The position numbers and the translations under genes are program-made. Below are positions 7,044 through 16,421 of a stretch of DNA of 64,000 nucleotides, piece after piece. Below the pieces are notes generated by a model, which did no database searches, was not told where the DNA came from, and saw only the letters and a list, made by a program, of their open reading frames with translations. How positions within the stretch are numbered: position 1 is the first letter of the stretch; each line of letters opens with the position of its first letter. This stretch comes from CAJXVY01 sp031580995 (GTDB taxonomy: Bacteria > Actinomycetota > Actinomycetes > Actinomycetales > Microbacteriaceae). The DNA is taken from the NCBI GenBank assembly GCA_031580995.1, contig JAVLCC010000004.1:39641-103640 (forward strand), given 5' to 3'.

Positions 7044-9713
7044 ATGGCTAACAGCTTCGATGCCAAGCAAAAACTGAACGTAGCGGGCAAGGAATACAGC
7101 TACTTCGATATCACCAAGGCAAGTGTCAAGAAACTGCCTTACAGCCTAAATATTTTGCTAGAAAATCTTTTGCGCACAGAAGACGGCAAAAACATAACAA
7201 AAGAGCACATCAACAAATTGGCAAACTGGGATGCCAAGGCTGATCCGAGTGAAGAAATTCAATTCACTCCGGCCAGAGTGATCATGCAGGACTTCACGGG
7301 TGTTCCCTGTGTTGTCGATCTAGCAACAATGCGAGAAGCAGTTGCTGATTTGGGTGGAGACCCCCAAAAAATTAATCCACTAGCACCCGCAGAGATGGTC
7401 ATTGATCACTCGGTTGTTATTGATGTTGCCGGCACCGCGGACGCTGCTGAGCGCAACGTCGATTATGAATATCAAAGAAACGGTGAGCGTTATCAATTTT
7501 TGCGCTGGGGTCAGGGAGCCTTCCAAGATTTCAAAGTAGTTCCTCCAGGCACTGGAATTGTGCACCAGGTAAATATTGAATACCTAGCCAGAACCGTTAT
7601 GGCAAGAGAGGTAAACGGTGAGCTGACCGCTTACCCAGATAGCTGTGTTGGAACAGATTCACACACCACCATGGTCAACGGGTTAGGTGTTCTAGGTTGG
7701 GGAGTTGGAGGAATCGAAGCCGAGGCCGCCATGCTTGGTCAACCTGTGTCTATGTTGATTCCACGAGTTGTTGGATTCAAGCTAACCGGTTCGATTCCCA
7801 TTGGAGCGACCGCTACCGACGTTGTTTTGACCATTACCGAGATGCTTCGTAACCACGGTGTCGTTGGTAAGTTCGTCGAGTTTTATGGTGAGGGTGTTGC
7901 AAGCGTCCCACTTGCAAACAGAGCAACTATTGGAAACATGTCTCCTGAATTTGGCTCCACTGTTGCAATCTTCCCAATCGACGAGGTAACCCTTGACTAT
8001 CTTCGTCTTACCGGACGAAGCGAAGAGCAGGTTTCACTGGTCGAGCAATACACAAAGGCACAGGGTCTTTGGCATGATGCAACCAGCGAGGCTGAATACA
8101 GTGAATATCTCGAGCTGGATCTTTCAACTGTGGTTCCTTCAATTGCTGGACCAAAGCGTCCTCAGGATCGAATTGAACTGGATAAAGCAAAGCAGAACTT
8201 CGAGAAAGACCTAGCAAATTACTCACCAATGGCCTCAAACCCAGCACAGGTAAAGGGTAAAGAGTTTGCTGTTGACAACGGGTATGTCTCCATTGCGAGC
8301 ATTACCTCTTGCACCAACACCTCTAACCCCTCTGTGATGATGGCAGCTGGATTGCTTGCTAAAAAGGCAGTTGAAAAAGGACTGATCGCTAAACCATGGG
8401 TAAAGACCTCTTTGGCTCCCGGTAGCAAGGTTGTAACCGACTACTACGACAAAAGCGGTCTGACTGACTATCTAGACAAGCTGGGTTTTCAACTCGTTGG
8501 CTACGGTTGCACCACATGTATTGGTAATAGCGGTCCCTTGGATCCTGCAATTAGCGAAGCTATTCAAGAGAATGACTTGGCAGTGACCAGTGTGTTGAGT
8601 GGTAACCGAAACTTTGAGGGTCGCATCAATCCCGATGTGAAAATGAACTATCTCGCATCCCCACCGCTTGTCATTGCTTACGCCCTGGCAGGGACCATGG
8701 ACTTTGATTTTGAAAATGATGCGCTTGGCACCGATTCAGAAGGAAAAGATATTTTCCTGAGAGATATCTGGCCAACCCCCGATGAGGTTCAGCAAACCAT
8801 CGACACCTCGATTAGCAGTGACATGTTCACTCATGAGTATGCATCTGTGTTTGATGGGGATGAGCGCTGGAGGTCACTACCAACCCCAGAGGGCGACACG
8901 TTCACCTGGGATGAGAAATCAACCTATGTGAAAAAACCACCTTATTTCGATGGAATGAGCATGACTCCTGAGAAAATCCAAGATGTCTCCGGAGCAAGGG
9001 TTTTAGCGAAGCTTGGCGACAGTGTGACCACTGATCACATCTCTCCTGCGGGAACTATCAAAATGGATAGCCCAGCTGGGCAGTATTTGACTGAAAACGG
9101 CATTTCCAGAGTTGATTTCAACAGCTATGGATCTCGCAGGGGAAATCACGAGGTTATGATTCGTGGAACCTTTGCAAACATCCGACTGCGTAACCAATTA
9201 CTGAATGATGTTGAGGGTGGATACACCAGAGACTTCACCACAGAAGAGGGTCAGCAGAGCTTTATCTTTGATGCCAGCGAGAACTATAAGCAGGCAGGAA
9301 CTCCGCTTGTGATCCTTGCAGGAAAAGAATATGGATCTGGGTCTTCAAGAGACTGGGCCGCCAAGGGCACCAGTTTGCTGGGAGTGAAGGTTGTTATTGC
9401 TGAGAGCTTTGAACGCATCCACCGAAGCAATTTGATTGGTATGGGAGTTTTGCCACTGCAGTTCCCAGAGGGCCAGAGTGCTGAAACCTTGGGTCTTGAT
9501 GGAACTGAAATATTTGATGTCACAGGCATTGAAAAACTCAACGATGGCACAACTCCAAAAACAGTTCACGTTGTTGCAAAGCCGAGCACGCACTCTTCGA
9601 ATCAGCAAGTGGTTGAATTTGATGCGAAGGTCAGAATTGATACACCAGGTGAAGCTGATTACTTCAGAAATGGTGGAATTTTGCAATACGTTCTCAGAAG
9701 TTTGGTGGCTTAG
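7044..9713 (+). CDS. acnA: Aconitate hydratase A
   Basis: Aconitase interconverts citrate and isocitrate in the TCA cycle through a [4Fe-4S] cluster. The 889-residue length and sequence fit the AcnA/IRP1 class. Cluster ligands are visible as C423 in SCTNTS and C489/C492 in GCTTCIGNSGP, the canonical spacing. The swivel domain with GSSRDWAAKG lies near the C-terminus. The ATG has a good AAGGAG ribosome-binding site 5 bases upstream. A short leader separates it from the DUF3159 gene, and TAGATT formed from that gene's stop codon could be its -10. It stands upstream of dxs, with a weak hairpin in the 35-base gap. Confidence 0.97.
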   Translation: MANSFDAKQKLNVAGKEYSYFDITKASVKKLPYSLNILLENLLRTEDGKNITKEHINKLANWDAKADPSEEIQFTPARVIMQDFTGVPCVVDLATMREAVADLGGDPQKINPLAPAEMVIDHSVVIDVAGTADAAERNVDYEYQRNGERYQFLRWGQGAFQDFKVVPPGTGIVHQVNIEYLARTVMAREVNGELTAYPDSCVGTDSHTTMVNGLGVLGWGVGGIEAEAAMLGQPVSMLIPRVVGFKLTGSIPIGATATDVVLTITEMLRNHGVVGKFVEFYGEGVASVPLANRATIGNMSPEFGSTVAIFPIDEVTLDYLRLTGRSEEQVSLVEQYTKAQGLWHDATSEAEYSEYLELDLSTVVPSIAGPKRPQDRIELDKAKQNFEKDLANYSPMASNPAQVKGKEFAVDNGYVSIASITSCTNTSNPSVMMAAGLLAKKAVEKGLIAKPWVKTSLAPGSKVVTDYYDKSGLTDYLDKLGFQLVGYGCTTCIGNSGPLDPAISEAIQENDLAVTSVLSGNRNFEGRINPDVKMNYLASPPLVIAYALAGTMDFDFENDALGTDSEGKDIFLRDIWPTPDEVQQTIDTSISSDMFTHEYASVFDGDERWRSLPTPEGDTFTWDEKSTYVKKPPYFDGMSMTPEKIQDVSGARVLAKLGDSVTTDHISPAGTIKMDSPAGQYLTENGISRVDFNSYGSRRGNHEVMIRGTFANIRLRNQLLNDVEGGYTRDFTTEEGQQSFIFDASENYKQAGTPLVILAGKEYGSGSSRDWAAKGTSLLGVKVVIAESFERIHRSNLIGMGVLPLQFPEGQSAETLGLDGTEIFDVTGIEKLNDGTTPKTVHVVAKPSTHSSNQQVVEFDAKVRIDTPGEADYFRNGGILQYVLRSLVA

Positions 9714-9718
9714 GAAAT

Positions 9719-9739
9719 AGCAAACCGCTTTGGTTTGTT
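9719..9739 (+). terminator. Weak hairpin between acnA and dxs
   Basis: CAAACC (9721-9726) pairs with GGTTTG (9732-9737) around a 5-base loop. Two weaker flanking pairs extend the stem to 8. Only short T runs surround it, so it is a poor intrinsic terminator at best and may only attenuate read-through from acnA into dxs. Confidence 0.35.
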
Positions 9740-9748
9740 TGGATACTC

Positions 9749-11689
9749 ATGTTGCTTGACAGGATCAATTCGCCCGCCGATTTGAAACAGCTGAACAAAC
9801 AGGAATCTGTTGAACTTGCTGGAGAAATCAGGCAGAAGCTAATCGAGCTTGTTAGCGCATCTGGTGGGCACTTAGGTCCCAACCTTGGAGTTGTTGAGAC
9901 AACCATAGCGATTCATAAAGTCTTTGATTCACCCAGCGACAGCATCATTTTTGATACCGGTCACCAAAGCTATGTCCACAAAATGTTGACCGGCAGATCA
10001 GGTTTAGATCGGCTCAGAGAAAAAGATGGTTTAGCGGGTTACCCTCAAAGGGGTGAGAGCATCCACGATATTGTCGAAAACTCGCATGCCTCAACTGCGA
10101 TTAGTTGGGCGGATGGTATCTCTCGAGCTCAGGCAGCCAAGGGTGAGACAGATAAGCATGTTGTAGCGGTGATTGGCGATGGCGCTTTGACTGGTGGCAT
10201 GGCCTGGGAGGCCCTGAACAACATAAGTGACGATAACGACCGCTCACTTGTGATTGTGGTCAATGACAACGGTAGAAGCTACGCTCCCACCATTGGTGGT
10301 TTTGCCAAACATCTGAACAGCATCCGCACTGAAAAGTGGTACAAGAAACTTCATCGATTTTCTAGAAAGAGCTTTTTCCGGCTGGGAATTTTCGGCAAAT
10401 TAGTGTTCTCAGCTGCAGAGGGTGCAGGCAAGGGCTGGATCAACACATTTGCTCCAAAGGGGCTATTTCCGAATCTGGACATTAAATACATCGGTCCAAT
10501 TGATGGCCACGATTTGGATGCCATGGAGACCGCTCTGAAGCAAGCCAAGCACTATAACGCTCCAGTGATTGTCCACGCCATTACTCAAAAAGGCAAGGGT
10601 TATGACCCCGCTATTTCTGATGAAGCGGATCAGTTTCATGCCGTTGGGCAGATTAATCCTGAGACCGGACTACCTGTCAAGAAAAGCAAGGGAGTTAGCT
10701 GGACTTCAGTATTCAGGGACGAGATAACCGAGATTGCATCATCTCATCCAAATGTTGTGGGAATCACCGCCGCAATGAAGATTCCTGTCGGTTTAGATAA
10801 ATTCGCAGAAAGATTCCCAGAGCGGGTTTTCGATGTTGGAATCGCTGAGCAGCATGCCACCACAAGTGCTGCAGGCATGGCCTATGGGGGCTTGCACCCT
10901 GTTGTGGCCATTTATTCAACATTTGTAAACCGTGCTTTTGATCAGTTATTGATGGATGTCGCTCTTCACAAAGCCGGTGTGACTTTCGTCTTAGACCGAA
11001 GTGGGGTGACCGGTCCAGACGGAGCAAGTCATCACGGGATGTGGGATTTAGCTCTTTTGCAAGTAGTTCCAAACATCGCGATTGCAGCTCCTAGAGATGC
11101 TATGAGTCTTCGTGAGCAGCTACGTGAAGCAGTAGATGTATCAGATGGGCCAACAGTTATTCGTTTTCCAAAGGGGACCACAATAGAGTCAATCCCCAGT
11201 CTTGATCGAAGCTCTGATGGCGTTGACATTCTGGCAAGATCTGCCTCTAAAGATGTGTTAATTGTCGCTGTCGGTGCAATGGTTCCGGTGGCCATGGAGG
11301 TTCATAAACTTCTAGCTGCGCAGGGAATCGGTTCAACTGTTGTCGACCCAAGATGGGTTATTCCCGTTAAGCAGTCAATCGTGGACGCCTCCAGGGACCA
11401 CCGCTTGGTTGTCACCATCGAAGACGGTATTCGTGTCGGGGGAGTGGGAACCAGAATTCGCCAACAAATGCGAGCCGATGATATTGAAACTGGTTTGCAA
11501 GAAATCGGACTGCCGGATGAATTTCTTGAGCATGCGACTAGAGATGAAATCATGGAGCGTGTTGGACTAACTCCGAAGGCAATAGCTCGAGACATAACCG
11601 CACAGGTGCTTGGTGCAAAAGTACCCAAGGCCAGACCCTTGGAGCAGAACTCAAGAGAGATTGCTGAAAATAGGGAGTATGAAACCTAA
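9749..11689 (+). CDS. dxs: 1-deoxy-D-xylulose-5-phosphate synthase
   Basis: DXS condenses pyruvate and glyceraldehyde 3-phosphate with thiamine diphosphate, the first step of the MEP isoprenoid pathway and a source of DXP for thiamine. The 646-residue protein has the substrate-site motif GGHLGPNLG (H41), the ThDP/magnesium motif GDGALTGG (143-150) with N173, and the catalytic glutamate E367 in GIAEQHAT. The C-terminal transketolase domain follows. In Microbacteriaceae of this lineage isoprenoids also feed carotenoids and retinal, but nothing in the window shows that. The final 39 bases overlap the convergent rnd gene. Confidence 0.96.
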   Translation: MLLDRINSPADLKQLNKQESVELAGEIRQKLIELVSASGGHLGPNLGVVETTIAIHKVFDSPSDSIIFDTGHQSYVHKMLTGRSGLDRLREKDGLAGYPQRGESIHDIVENSHASTAISWADGISRAQAAKGETDKHVVAVIGDGALTGGMAWEALNNISDDNDRSLVIVVNDNGRSYAPTIGGFAKHLNSIRTEKWYKKLHRFSRKSFFRLGIFGKLVFSAAEGAGKGWINTFAPKGLFPNLDIKYIGPIDGHDLDAMETALKQAKHYNAPVIVHAITQKGKGYDPAISDEADQFHAVGQINPETGLPVKKSKGVSWTSVFRDEITEIASSHPNVVGITAAMKIPVGLDKFAERFPERVFDVGIAEQHATTSAAGMAYGGLHPVVAIYSTFVNRAFDQLLMDVALHKAGVTFVLDRSGVTGPDGASHHGMWDLALLQVVPNIAIAAPRDAMSLREQLREAVDVSDGPTVIRFPKGTTIESIPSLDRSSDGVDILARSASKDVLIVAVGAMVPVAMEVHKLLAAQGIGSTVVDPRWVIPVKQSIVDASRDHRLVVTIEDGIRVGGVGTRIRQQMRADDIETGLQEIGLPDEFLEHATRDEIMERVGLTPKAIARDITAQVLGAKVPKARPLEQNSREIAENREYET

Positions 11690-12793
11690 TTGCCACTCTC
11701 TGGCACCGTTTTCTCTGAAAAAGCTCTCTAATTCTTGAGTCTCTACCTCTTTCCATAAGGCTTCTCTTATTAGTGCGGGAGACATCAGGTTCTCCACTGG
11801 AATTCCAGTTTCCGTAACCTGTTCCAAAAGCATTTCCTTTAATTTCTTGTAACGTGCATCAACCTCTGGTTTGAGTTTTTGCCAGTTTTTGTGGTGCGGG
11901 ATTGTGTCGGTAGATTGCTCTCTGACAGGGGGCAATTCTGTATTAGGTGCGCTTTTATAAGCCTCATAAATTTTTGGATAGAGCTTAGGCAAAAGCCTGC
12001 CATGAAATTGCTTATCCTTTTTCATCTCAGCTAGTGAACTGTAATCCTTGCCTGCCGCATAAGATATCGAGCGATCGCTGACCACTCTTCCGGGGGCGAT
12101 GTCATTTTCTCTCGCATACTCATCCCGTACAAACCACATCTCTCTCACGCGGGCTAGTTGTAATGGTTTTGTTAGCGCGTGAATCCCTGAACATCTTCTC
12201 CAGGGGTTCGCTCCGATCTCTTTTGGTTTGAATTTCTTTAGATGCTGAAACTCTTCCGATGCAAAGCTTTCTCGCCCCAACTCTTTTAGTTTTGTCAGTA
12301 ATTGCTCTCTTAGTTGTTTTAGAAAATAAACATCTTGGGCTGCATATTCCAACATCTCGGGTGTTAGTGGACGCATTGACCAATCAGCAGCGGAATGTTC
12401 CTTTTTGAGTTCGATTCCCTGCGTTTCTTGAACCAGTGCCGCTAGGCCAAATTTCTCAAAGCCGATTAGCTTGGCAGCTACCTCTGTGTCAAATAATTCT
12501 GCAGGATAAAATCCCAGCTGATTCAGGCAGGGTAGGTCTTGAGTTGCACTGTGAAGTATCCATTCTTTTTGGTTCAAAACCTCGGCTAATTTAGCTATTG
12601 CTTCGGCCGACAAAGCTTGTGGGTCAACAAGGTAGGCAATTTCGTTTGCTATTAATTGAACCAGGTATGCATCCTGGCCATATTTGAATCCACTGGCTCG
12701 CTCAGCATCAACCCCAATGATTTCGCTACTTGATAGTTCAATAATCATTTCAGTCAATAATGAATCATCATCAATAAGTTTGAATGAATTCAA
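11651..12793 (-). CDS. rnd: Ribonuclease D-type 3'-5' exonuclease with HRDC domain
   Basis: This 380-residue protein has an N-terminal DEDDy exonuclease domain (about 1-175) with D29 and E31 of Exo I, D86 of Exo II, and Y150/D154 of Exo III. An HRDC nucleic-acid-binding domain follows (about 205-290). It probably trims structured RNA 3' ends such as tRNA precursors. The start is TTG at 12793, overlapping the stop of the DUF3000 gene as TTGA. The order DUF3000-rnd-dxs is conserved in actinobacteria. The 3' end overlaps dxs on the opposite strand by 39 bases. Confidence 0.9.
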   Translation of the reverse strand: MNSFKLIDDDSLLTEMIIELSSSEIIGVDAERASGFKYGQDAYLVQLIANEIAYLVDPQALSAEAIAKLAEVLNQKEWILHSATQDLPCLNQLGFYPAELFDTEVAAKLIGFEKFGLAALVQETQGIELKKEHSAADWSMRPLTPEMLEYAAQDVYFLKQLREQLLTKLKELGRESFASEEFQHLKKFKPKEIGANPWRRCSGIHALTKPLQLARVREMWFVRDEYARENDIAPGRVVSDRSISYAAGKDYSSLAEMKKDKQFHGRLLPKLYPKIYEAYKSAPNTELPPVREQSTDTIPHHKNWQKLKPEVDARYKKLKEMLLEQVTETGIPVENLMSPALIREALWKEVETQELESFFRENGAREWQLGFILPIFSNLS

Positions 12794-13356
12794 ATGTGAA
12801 CTACCTTGTCATCAGTCGGTGGCAGACCACTGATTAGCGCCAGTAAATCTTGAAACGCTTCTACATGGGCCGTGAAATCATCGCCCTCCGGGGCCCAACT
12901 CGCTCGGATTTCAATTTCGGCATGTTGCGGCTGAGGAGTGAGGCTTCCGTGCCCTGTGGATAAAACCCGGGTGGTGGTGCCCGCCTCGGAGTGAAAAGAA
13001 GCCTTTTTAGTCATCAGCGAATCCATCAGCCAGTTCCAGGGGAGTTCATCCACTACGGGATCTTTACCCATCTCAATCTCAACTGGAGACTTTGCGTACA
13101 AAATTATCCGATACTCACTATTCCAGCCCTCTGGAAAATTACTGTCTCGGCATAGGACAAGTCTCCCAATCCCTCTATCGGCGTCTGAGTGATCGGCATG
13201 GATTACTTCGGCTGAGATTGCCAGTGCCTCTTCGGCAATACCCTTTGGTGCAGGTATTTGTTCGAGGTTTATTTCGCCTCGCTCCAGCATGTTGGTGATG
13301 TCGGCAACCCTTTTCCGAAATTCATCGGTCATGTTTGTGGGTAGCTCAAGTTTCAC
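12790..13356 (-). CDS. DUF3000 family protein
   Basis: This 188-residue protein is a member of the actinobacterial DUF3000 family, recognised by the sequence around WNSEYRIILYAKSPVE and ELPWNWLMDSL and by its position upstream of rnd. Function is unknown. It is soluble and acidic. The GTG at 13356 is used. No Shine-Dalgarno is present, and TAGCCT on the minus strand lies exactly 6 bases before it, so the mRNA is probably leaderless. It overlaps rnd by the 4 bases TTGA, so the two are likely coupled. Confidence 0.85.
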   Translation of the reverse strand: MKLELPTNMTDEFRKRVADITNMLERGEINLEQIPAPKGIAEEALAISAEVIHADHSDADRGIGRLVLCRDSNFPEGWNSEYRIILYAKSPVEIEMGKDPVVDELPWNWLMDSLMTKKASFHSEAGTTTRVLSTGHGSLTPQPQHAEIEIRASWAPEGDDFTAHVEAFQDLLALISGLPPTDDKVVHI

Positions 13357-13362
13357 TCGCTA

Positions 13363-13368
13363 AGGCTA
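13363..13368 (-). promoter_or_regulatory. -10 element for leaderless DUF3000-rnd transcript
   Basis: The minus strand reads TAGCCT, then 6 bases, then the GTG start of the DUF3000 gene. This matches the actinobacterial TANNNT -10 at the spacing that puts the transcription start on the first base of the start codon. No -35 is evident. Confidence 0.45.
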
Positions 13369-13388
13369 ATTTTGGCAGTCGGTATGAC

Positions 13389-13898
13389 TTAGCTGCCACG
13401 CCGTTCAAGGATTGAAATATAGCGATCATGGAAAGCGAAATGGTTGACAGTTTCAACATCAATCGCAGCCAATGCAGATAGGGAAAACTCTGGTTTATCG
13501 TGGTGCAGGACAATTTGGTCTACTAGGCCACGATTGAATAATTTATTGGACATCTGAAGTCCGGTCTCAAAAAGAATGTTTTTATCTTTGAGCAGTGCTA
13601 ACAACTTGGGGTTATCAAGCTCTAAACGCTCAGCCTTCAGCCAATAAGCTGAATCTTTTCTGGTTGTTATGAGGATAAGAGGCTTTTTGGGTTGAACGTA
13701 TTGCTCAATTTCAGCTGTTTTTCCGGTGGTCACAATAAGGTCTGATCTCTGTCTCAGGGCTATAAGTAACTCTCGGTCATATTGGCCACCAAGCGAGTAG
13801 GAGTTGCCGTTGATTGTGAATCCGAACTGATGCTCATAAACCAGTGAAAGCACTCTAGGTTTCAGAAGCTGTCCCAGTTGGTCTAAAGAACTAGTCAC
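13389..13898 (-). CDS. Dihydrofolate reductase / RibD C-terminal-like protein (short)
   Basis: This 169-residue protein resembles the RibD_C / dihydrofolate-reductase-like superfamily. The evidence is a central strand pattern (SDLIVTTGKTAEIEQY, PLILITTRKDS), a FETG element before helix SNKLFNRGLVDQIVLHH, and its overall order. It is shorter than the usual 210-230 residues and lacks an obvious N-terminal R-SLDG substrate strand, so activity is uncertain. It starts with GTG at 13898, overlapping the end of sufE by 8 bases. A sulfur-transfer gene pair upstream gives no clear functional link. The superfamily call is moderate; the substrate is unknown. Confidence 0.6.
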   Translation of the reverse strand: MTSSLDQLGQLLKPRVLSLVYEHQFGFTINGNSYSLGGQYDRELLIALRQRSDLIVTTGKTAEIEQYVQPKKPLILITTRKDSAYWLKAERLELDNPKLLALLKDKNILFETGLQMSNKLFNRGLVDQIVLHHDKPEFSLSALAAIDVETVNHFAFHDRYISILERRGS

Positions 13899-14298
13899 TC
13901 AATTCCCGCGTGAGTCTTTTTATTCTGGCAATCATTCCCCGAATCCCTCTCATCCTTAGAGGCGATATTAGGTGGGCTATTCCCAGTTTGTCGGGGAAGT
14001 TCTCATCAAAATTTAGAACATCTTCAATTTTTGAACCATCAAGAGCGGAGTGCAGCACAGATGCGAAACCACGAGTGGTTGGCGCCTCCCTGGGTGCGTC
14101 GAAATAAAGTGACACTTCTTGATTTTCTATCTCAACGGCTAGGTATACGGGAGACTGACATTCTTCTACTCTTTCGAAATCAAAGCCAGCATGCTCTGTT
14201 GGTGGTTCGGGAAGAGCTTCTGAGTATTCCAGGAGCATGTTCAATCTCTCTGATTCCGGTAGCAGCGTGAAATTGTCTACCACTTCTTGACTACTCAA
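13891..14298 (-). CDS. sufE: SufE-family cysteine desulfuration protein
   Basis: SufE accepts persulfide sulfur from a cysteine desulfurase for Fe-S assembly. The 135-residue protein carries the acceptor cysteine C47 in EECQSPVY and the family C-terminal region around SPLRMRGIRGM. The frame is open to 14355, but the extra N-terminus is out of family and lies inside sseA. TTG at 14298 gives the expected SufE length and forms a TTGA overlap with the sseA stop. Sitting behind a sulfurtransferase fits a role in sulfur relay; in actinobacteria this SufE is commonly paired with such a rhodanese. Confidence 0.85.
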   Translation of the reverse strand: MSSQEVVDNFTLLPESERLNMLLEYSEALPEPPTEHAGFDFERVEECQSPVYLAVEIENQEVSLYFDAPREAPTTRGFASVLHSALDGSKIEDVLNFDENFPDKLGIAHLISPLRMRGIRGMIARIKRLTRELSD

Positions 14299-15182
14299 GC
14301 TGCTTCTCCTGGCTGTTCCCCCTTTACGACTGGGACTCCAACAAGGTTTCCCCATTCGGTCCAGCTTCCGTCGTAGTTTTTGACGTTTTTAACCCCAAGA
14401 AGATATTTCAAAACAAACCAGGTGTGACTGCTTCGTTCTCCTATTCGGCAATAAGCGATGAAATCATCTGTGCTATCGAAGTTTGTGTTCTCAAAATAGA
14501 GCGTTTCAAGTTCTTGTTTGGGCAAAAAGGCTTCGTTCGCGGCTGCTGCTGTTGACCATGGGATGTTCACAGCGGTTGGTATGTGACCACCAACTGTTGC
14601 CCCCTCATTGGGGAAATCAGCCATGTGCAAGCGCTCACCGGTGTACTCGGGATTACTTCTCACATCGATAAGCGGCTTACCAAGATTTGAAAGCACCTCA
14701 TCTCTAAATGCTCTTATTTCGTTATCGTTTCTTTCAACAACAGGGTAGTTAGAGGGCTTAGCCTCTGGCTTATCCGTGGTCAGCTCTCTTCCCTCTGAAA
14801 TCCAAAGTGTTCTGCCACCGTCCATGATTCGAACATCCTCATGGCCGAAGAGTTTGAATACCCAGAAGGCGTATGTTGCCCACCAGTTTGATCTGTCTCC
14901 ATAGATCACAACTGTGTTCTCTCTGTCGATGCCCTTAGTCTTCATGAGCTCAGCAAATTGTTGTGGTTCGAGATAGTCACGTCTCAGAGGGTGATTGAGT
15001 TCGGTGTGCCAATCAAGCTTTATAGCTGTCTCGATGTGACCTGTGTCATAAAGCAGGATGTCTTCGTTGCTTTCTACAAGGCGAAGGTTTTGATCTCCCA
15101 GGTGTTGTTCCACCCAGTCGGTTGATACCAATGCCTCTGGGTGTGCATAACCTTGGATTTTGTCGCTTCTGTCAATGTCCAT
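14295..15182 (-). CDS. sseA: Thiosulfate / 3-mercaptopyruvate sulfurtransferase
   Basis: This 295-residue tandem-rhodanese enzyme moves sulfur from a donor to a thiophilic acceptor through a cysteine persulfide. The catalytic C245 sits in the C-terminal rhodanese loop CRIGERSSHT, typical of actinobacterial CysA/SseA proteins. The N-terminal rhodanese domain lacks a catalytic cysteine, as usual. It is the first gene of a minus-strand sseA-sufE-reductase operon with 4- and 8-base overlaps. No clear Shine-Dalgarno precedes the ATG; TAGGAT lies 9 bases upstream and may be a leaderless -10. Donor specificity cannot be decided by eye. Confidence 0.9.
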   Translation of the reverse strand: MDIDRSDKIQGYAHPEALVSTDWVEQHLGDQNLRLVESNEDILLYDTGHIETAIKLDWHTELNHPLRRDYLEPQQFAELMKTKGIDRENTVVIYGDRSNWWATYAFWVFKLFGHEDVRIMDGGRTLWISEGRELTTDKPEAKPSNYPVVERNDNEIRAFRDEVLSNLGKPLIDVRSNPEYTGERLHMADFPNEGATVGGHIPTAVNIPWSTAAAANEAFLPKQELETLYFENTNFDSTDDFIAYCRIGERSSHTWFVLKYLLGVKNVKNYDGSWTEWGNLVGVPVVKGEQPGEAA

Positions 15183-15231
15183 ATCTATCCCATCCTAAGT
15201 CGCTAGACTTTTGAAAGTTCGAAGGTAACTA

Positions 15232-16233
15232 ATGCAACAATTCTCCCACCCGGGTCGTTCCCTGGTTGAAATATCTCCGTCTGTTTCCGCAGATACGCTG
15301 ATAGCAGACTTAGTGCCACCTCCAGAATTCATGAATGCAAGATTTTCTACCTATGTTCCAGATCAGCGTTTTCCCTCGCAGGCCAATGCTGTTAGTGCTT
15401 GTAAGGAGTTTGCAGGGGGTAAGAAAAAACTATTCGGGAAAAAAGAGATAGCTCCCGGTATCTATTTAGACGGTGGCTTTGGAGTGGGAAAAACACATCT
15501 TCTTGCAAGTATTTGGCATCAGCACAAAGGAAAAAAGCTTTTTGGTGCCTTTTTGGACATGACTGCAATCACCGGATATCTAGGATTTGCGGAGATGGCT
15601 AAGCGCCTATCCAATTATGAGTTGATCTGTATCGATGAATTTGAATTGGATGATCCGGGCGACACCATGATCATGTCCAGATTACTCAAAGAGCTCTCTC
15701 AGGCTGGCGTGAGATTCGCAGCAACAAGCAATACACCGCCAAATGCGCTGGGTGAGGGAAGATTTGCTGCTGCAGATTTCAAAAGAGAAATCCAAGGTTT
15801 GGGGGAGAGGTTCAATATTGTCAGTGTTGATGGCGAAGATTATCGACACAGAGACATTGATGCTCACAGCGAGCTATTTCTATTCGAACAAATTCAGGAA
15901 CAAATAACCGAGGATGTGACAGTAGATAGCTTCCATGACCTGCTTAGGCACTTATCGACTCTTCATCCAACTAAGTTTCGTTATTTACTCACAGGTGTAA
16001 AAGGCATCGTCCTAACTGATGCCAAGAAGCTTATTAGCCAGGTTGATGCGCTCAGGTTTGTGAGCTTCATTGACCGCGCTTATGAACAGCAGATCCCAAT
16101 TCGAGCAACCGGGGATGTGTCGCTAACTGATGTTTTCACAGATGAAATGATTGCCGGAGCCTATAGAAAAAAATACTTGAGGTGCGTTTCTAGGACATCT
16201 GCTCTAAGTGCCAGGGACTTTCCCAACTCATAG
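15232..16233 (+). CDS. zapE: ZapE/AFG1-family cell division ATPase
   Basis: This 333-residue AAA+ ATPase has a Walker A motif GGFGVGKTH (81-89), a Walker B CIDEFELDD (133-141), and the sensor region AATSNTPP (163-170). These are characteristic of the AFG1-like family that includes ZapE. In E. coli ZapE associates with the Z-ring; in actinobacteria the role is untested. It is divergent from sseA. TAGACT at 15204 could be its -10, with a GAAGG ribosome-binding site before the ATG. The N-terminal ~30 residues are poorly conserved. Confidence 0.88.
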   Translation: MQQFSHPGRSLVEISPSVSADTLIADLVPPPEFMNARFSTYVPDQRFPSQANAVSACKEFAGGKKKLFGKKEIAPGIYLDGGFGVGKTHLLASIWHQHKGKKLFGAFLDMTAITGYLGFAEMAKRLSNYELICIDEFELDDPGDTMIMSRLLKELSQAGVRFAATSNTPPNALGEGRFAAADFKREIQGLGERFNIVSVDGEDYRHRDIDAHSELFLFEQIQEQITEDVTVDSFHDLLRHLSTLHPTKFRYLLTGVKGIVLTDAKKLISQVDALRFVSFIDRAYEQQIPIRATGDVSLTDVFTDEMIAGAYRKKYLRCVSRTSALSARDFPNS

Positions 16234-16421
16234 CTCACTGATTTTCATCATGGGTTTGTCCTACATGACATGGACGATTCCTAGAGTGGCCTAATCTGCC
16301 AAATGGCTTTCCTGAGTAAACCCTGAAAGTTTTAACACACTCGAAACATTTGAAACGAATGGCTGTAACAACCAGCGACGACTCTTAAGCCACGAGAAAT
16401 GTTCTTGGAAAGGAAATTCTT

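Noticed and set aside
9721..9737. Strong terminator after acnA
   Set aside because: The stem is six good pairs without a T tract, so I list it only as a weak hairpin.
16343..16369. GlnR operator upstream of amt
   Set aside because: GAAAC/GAAAC/GTAAC occur, but their starts are 9 and 13 bases apart, not the 11-base spacing of GlnR boxes.
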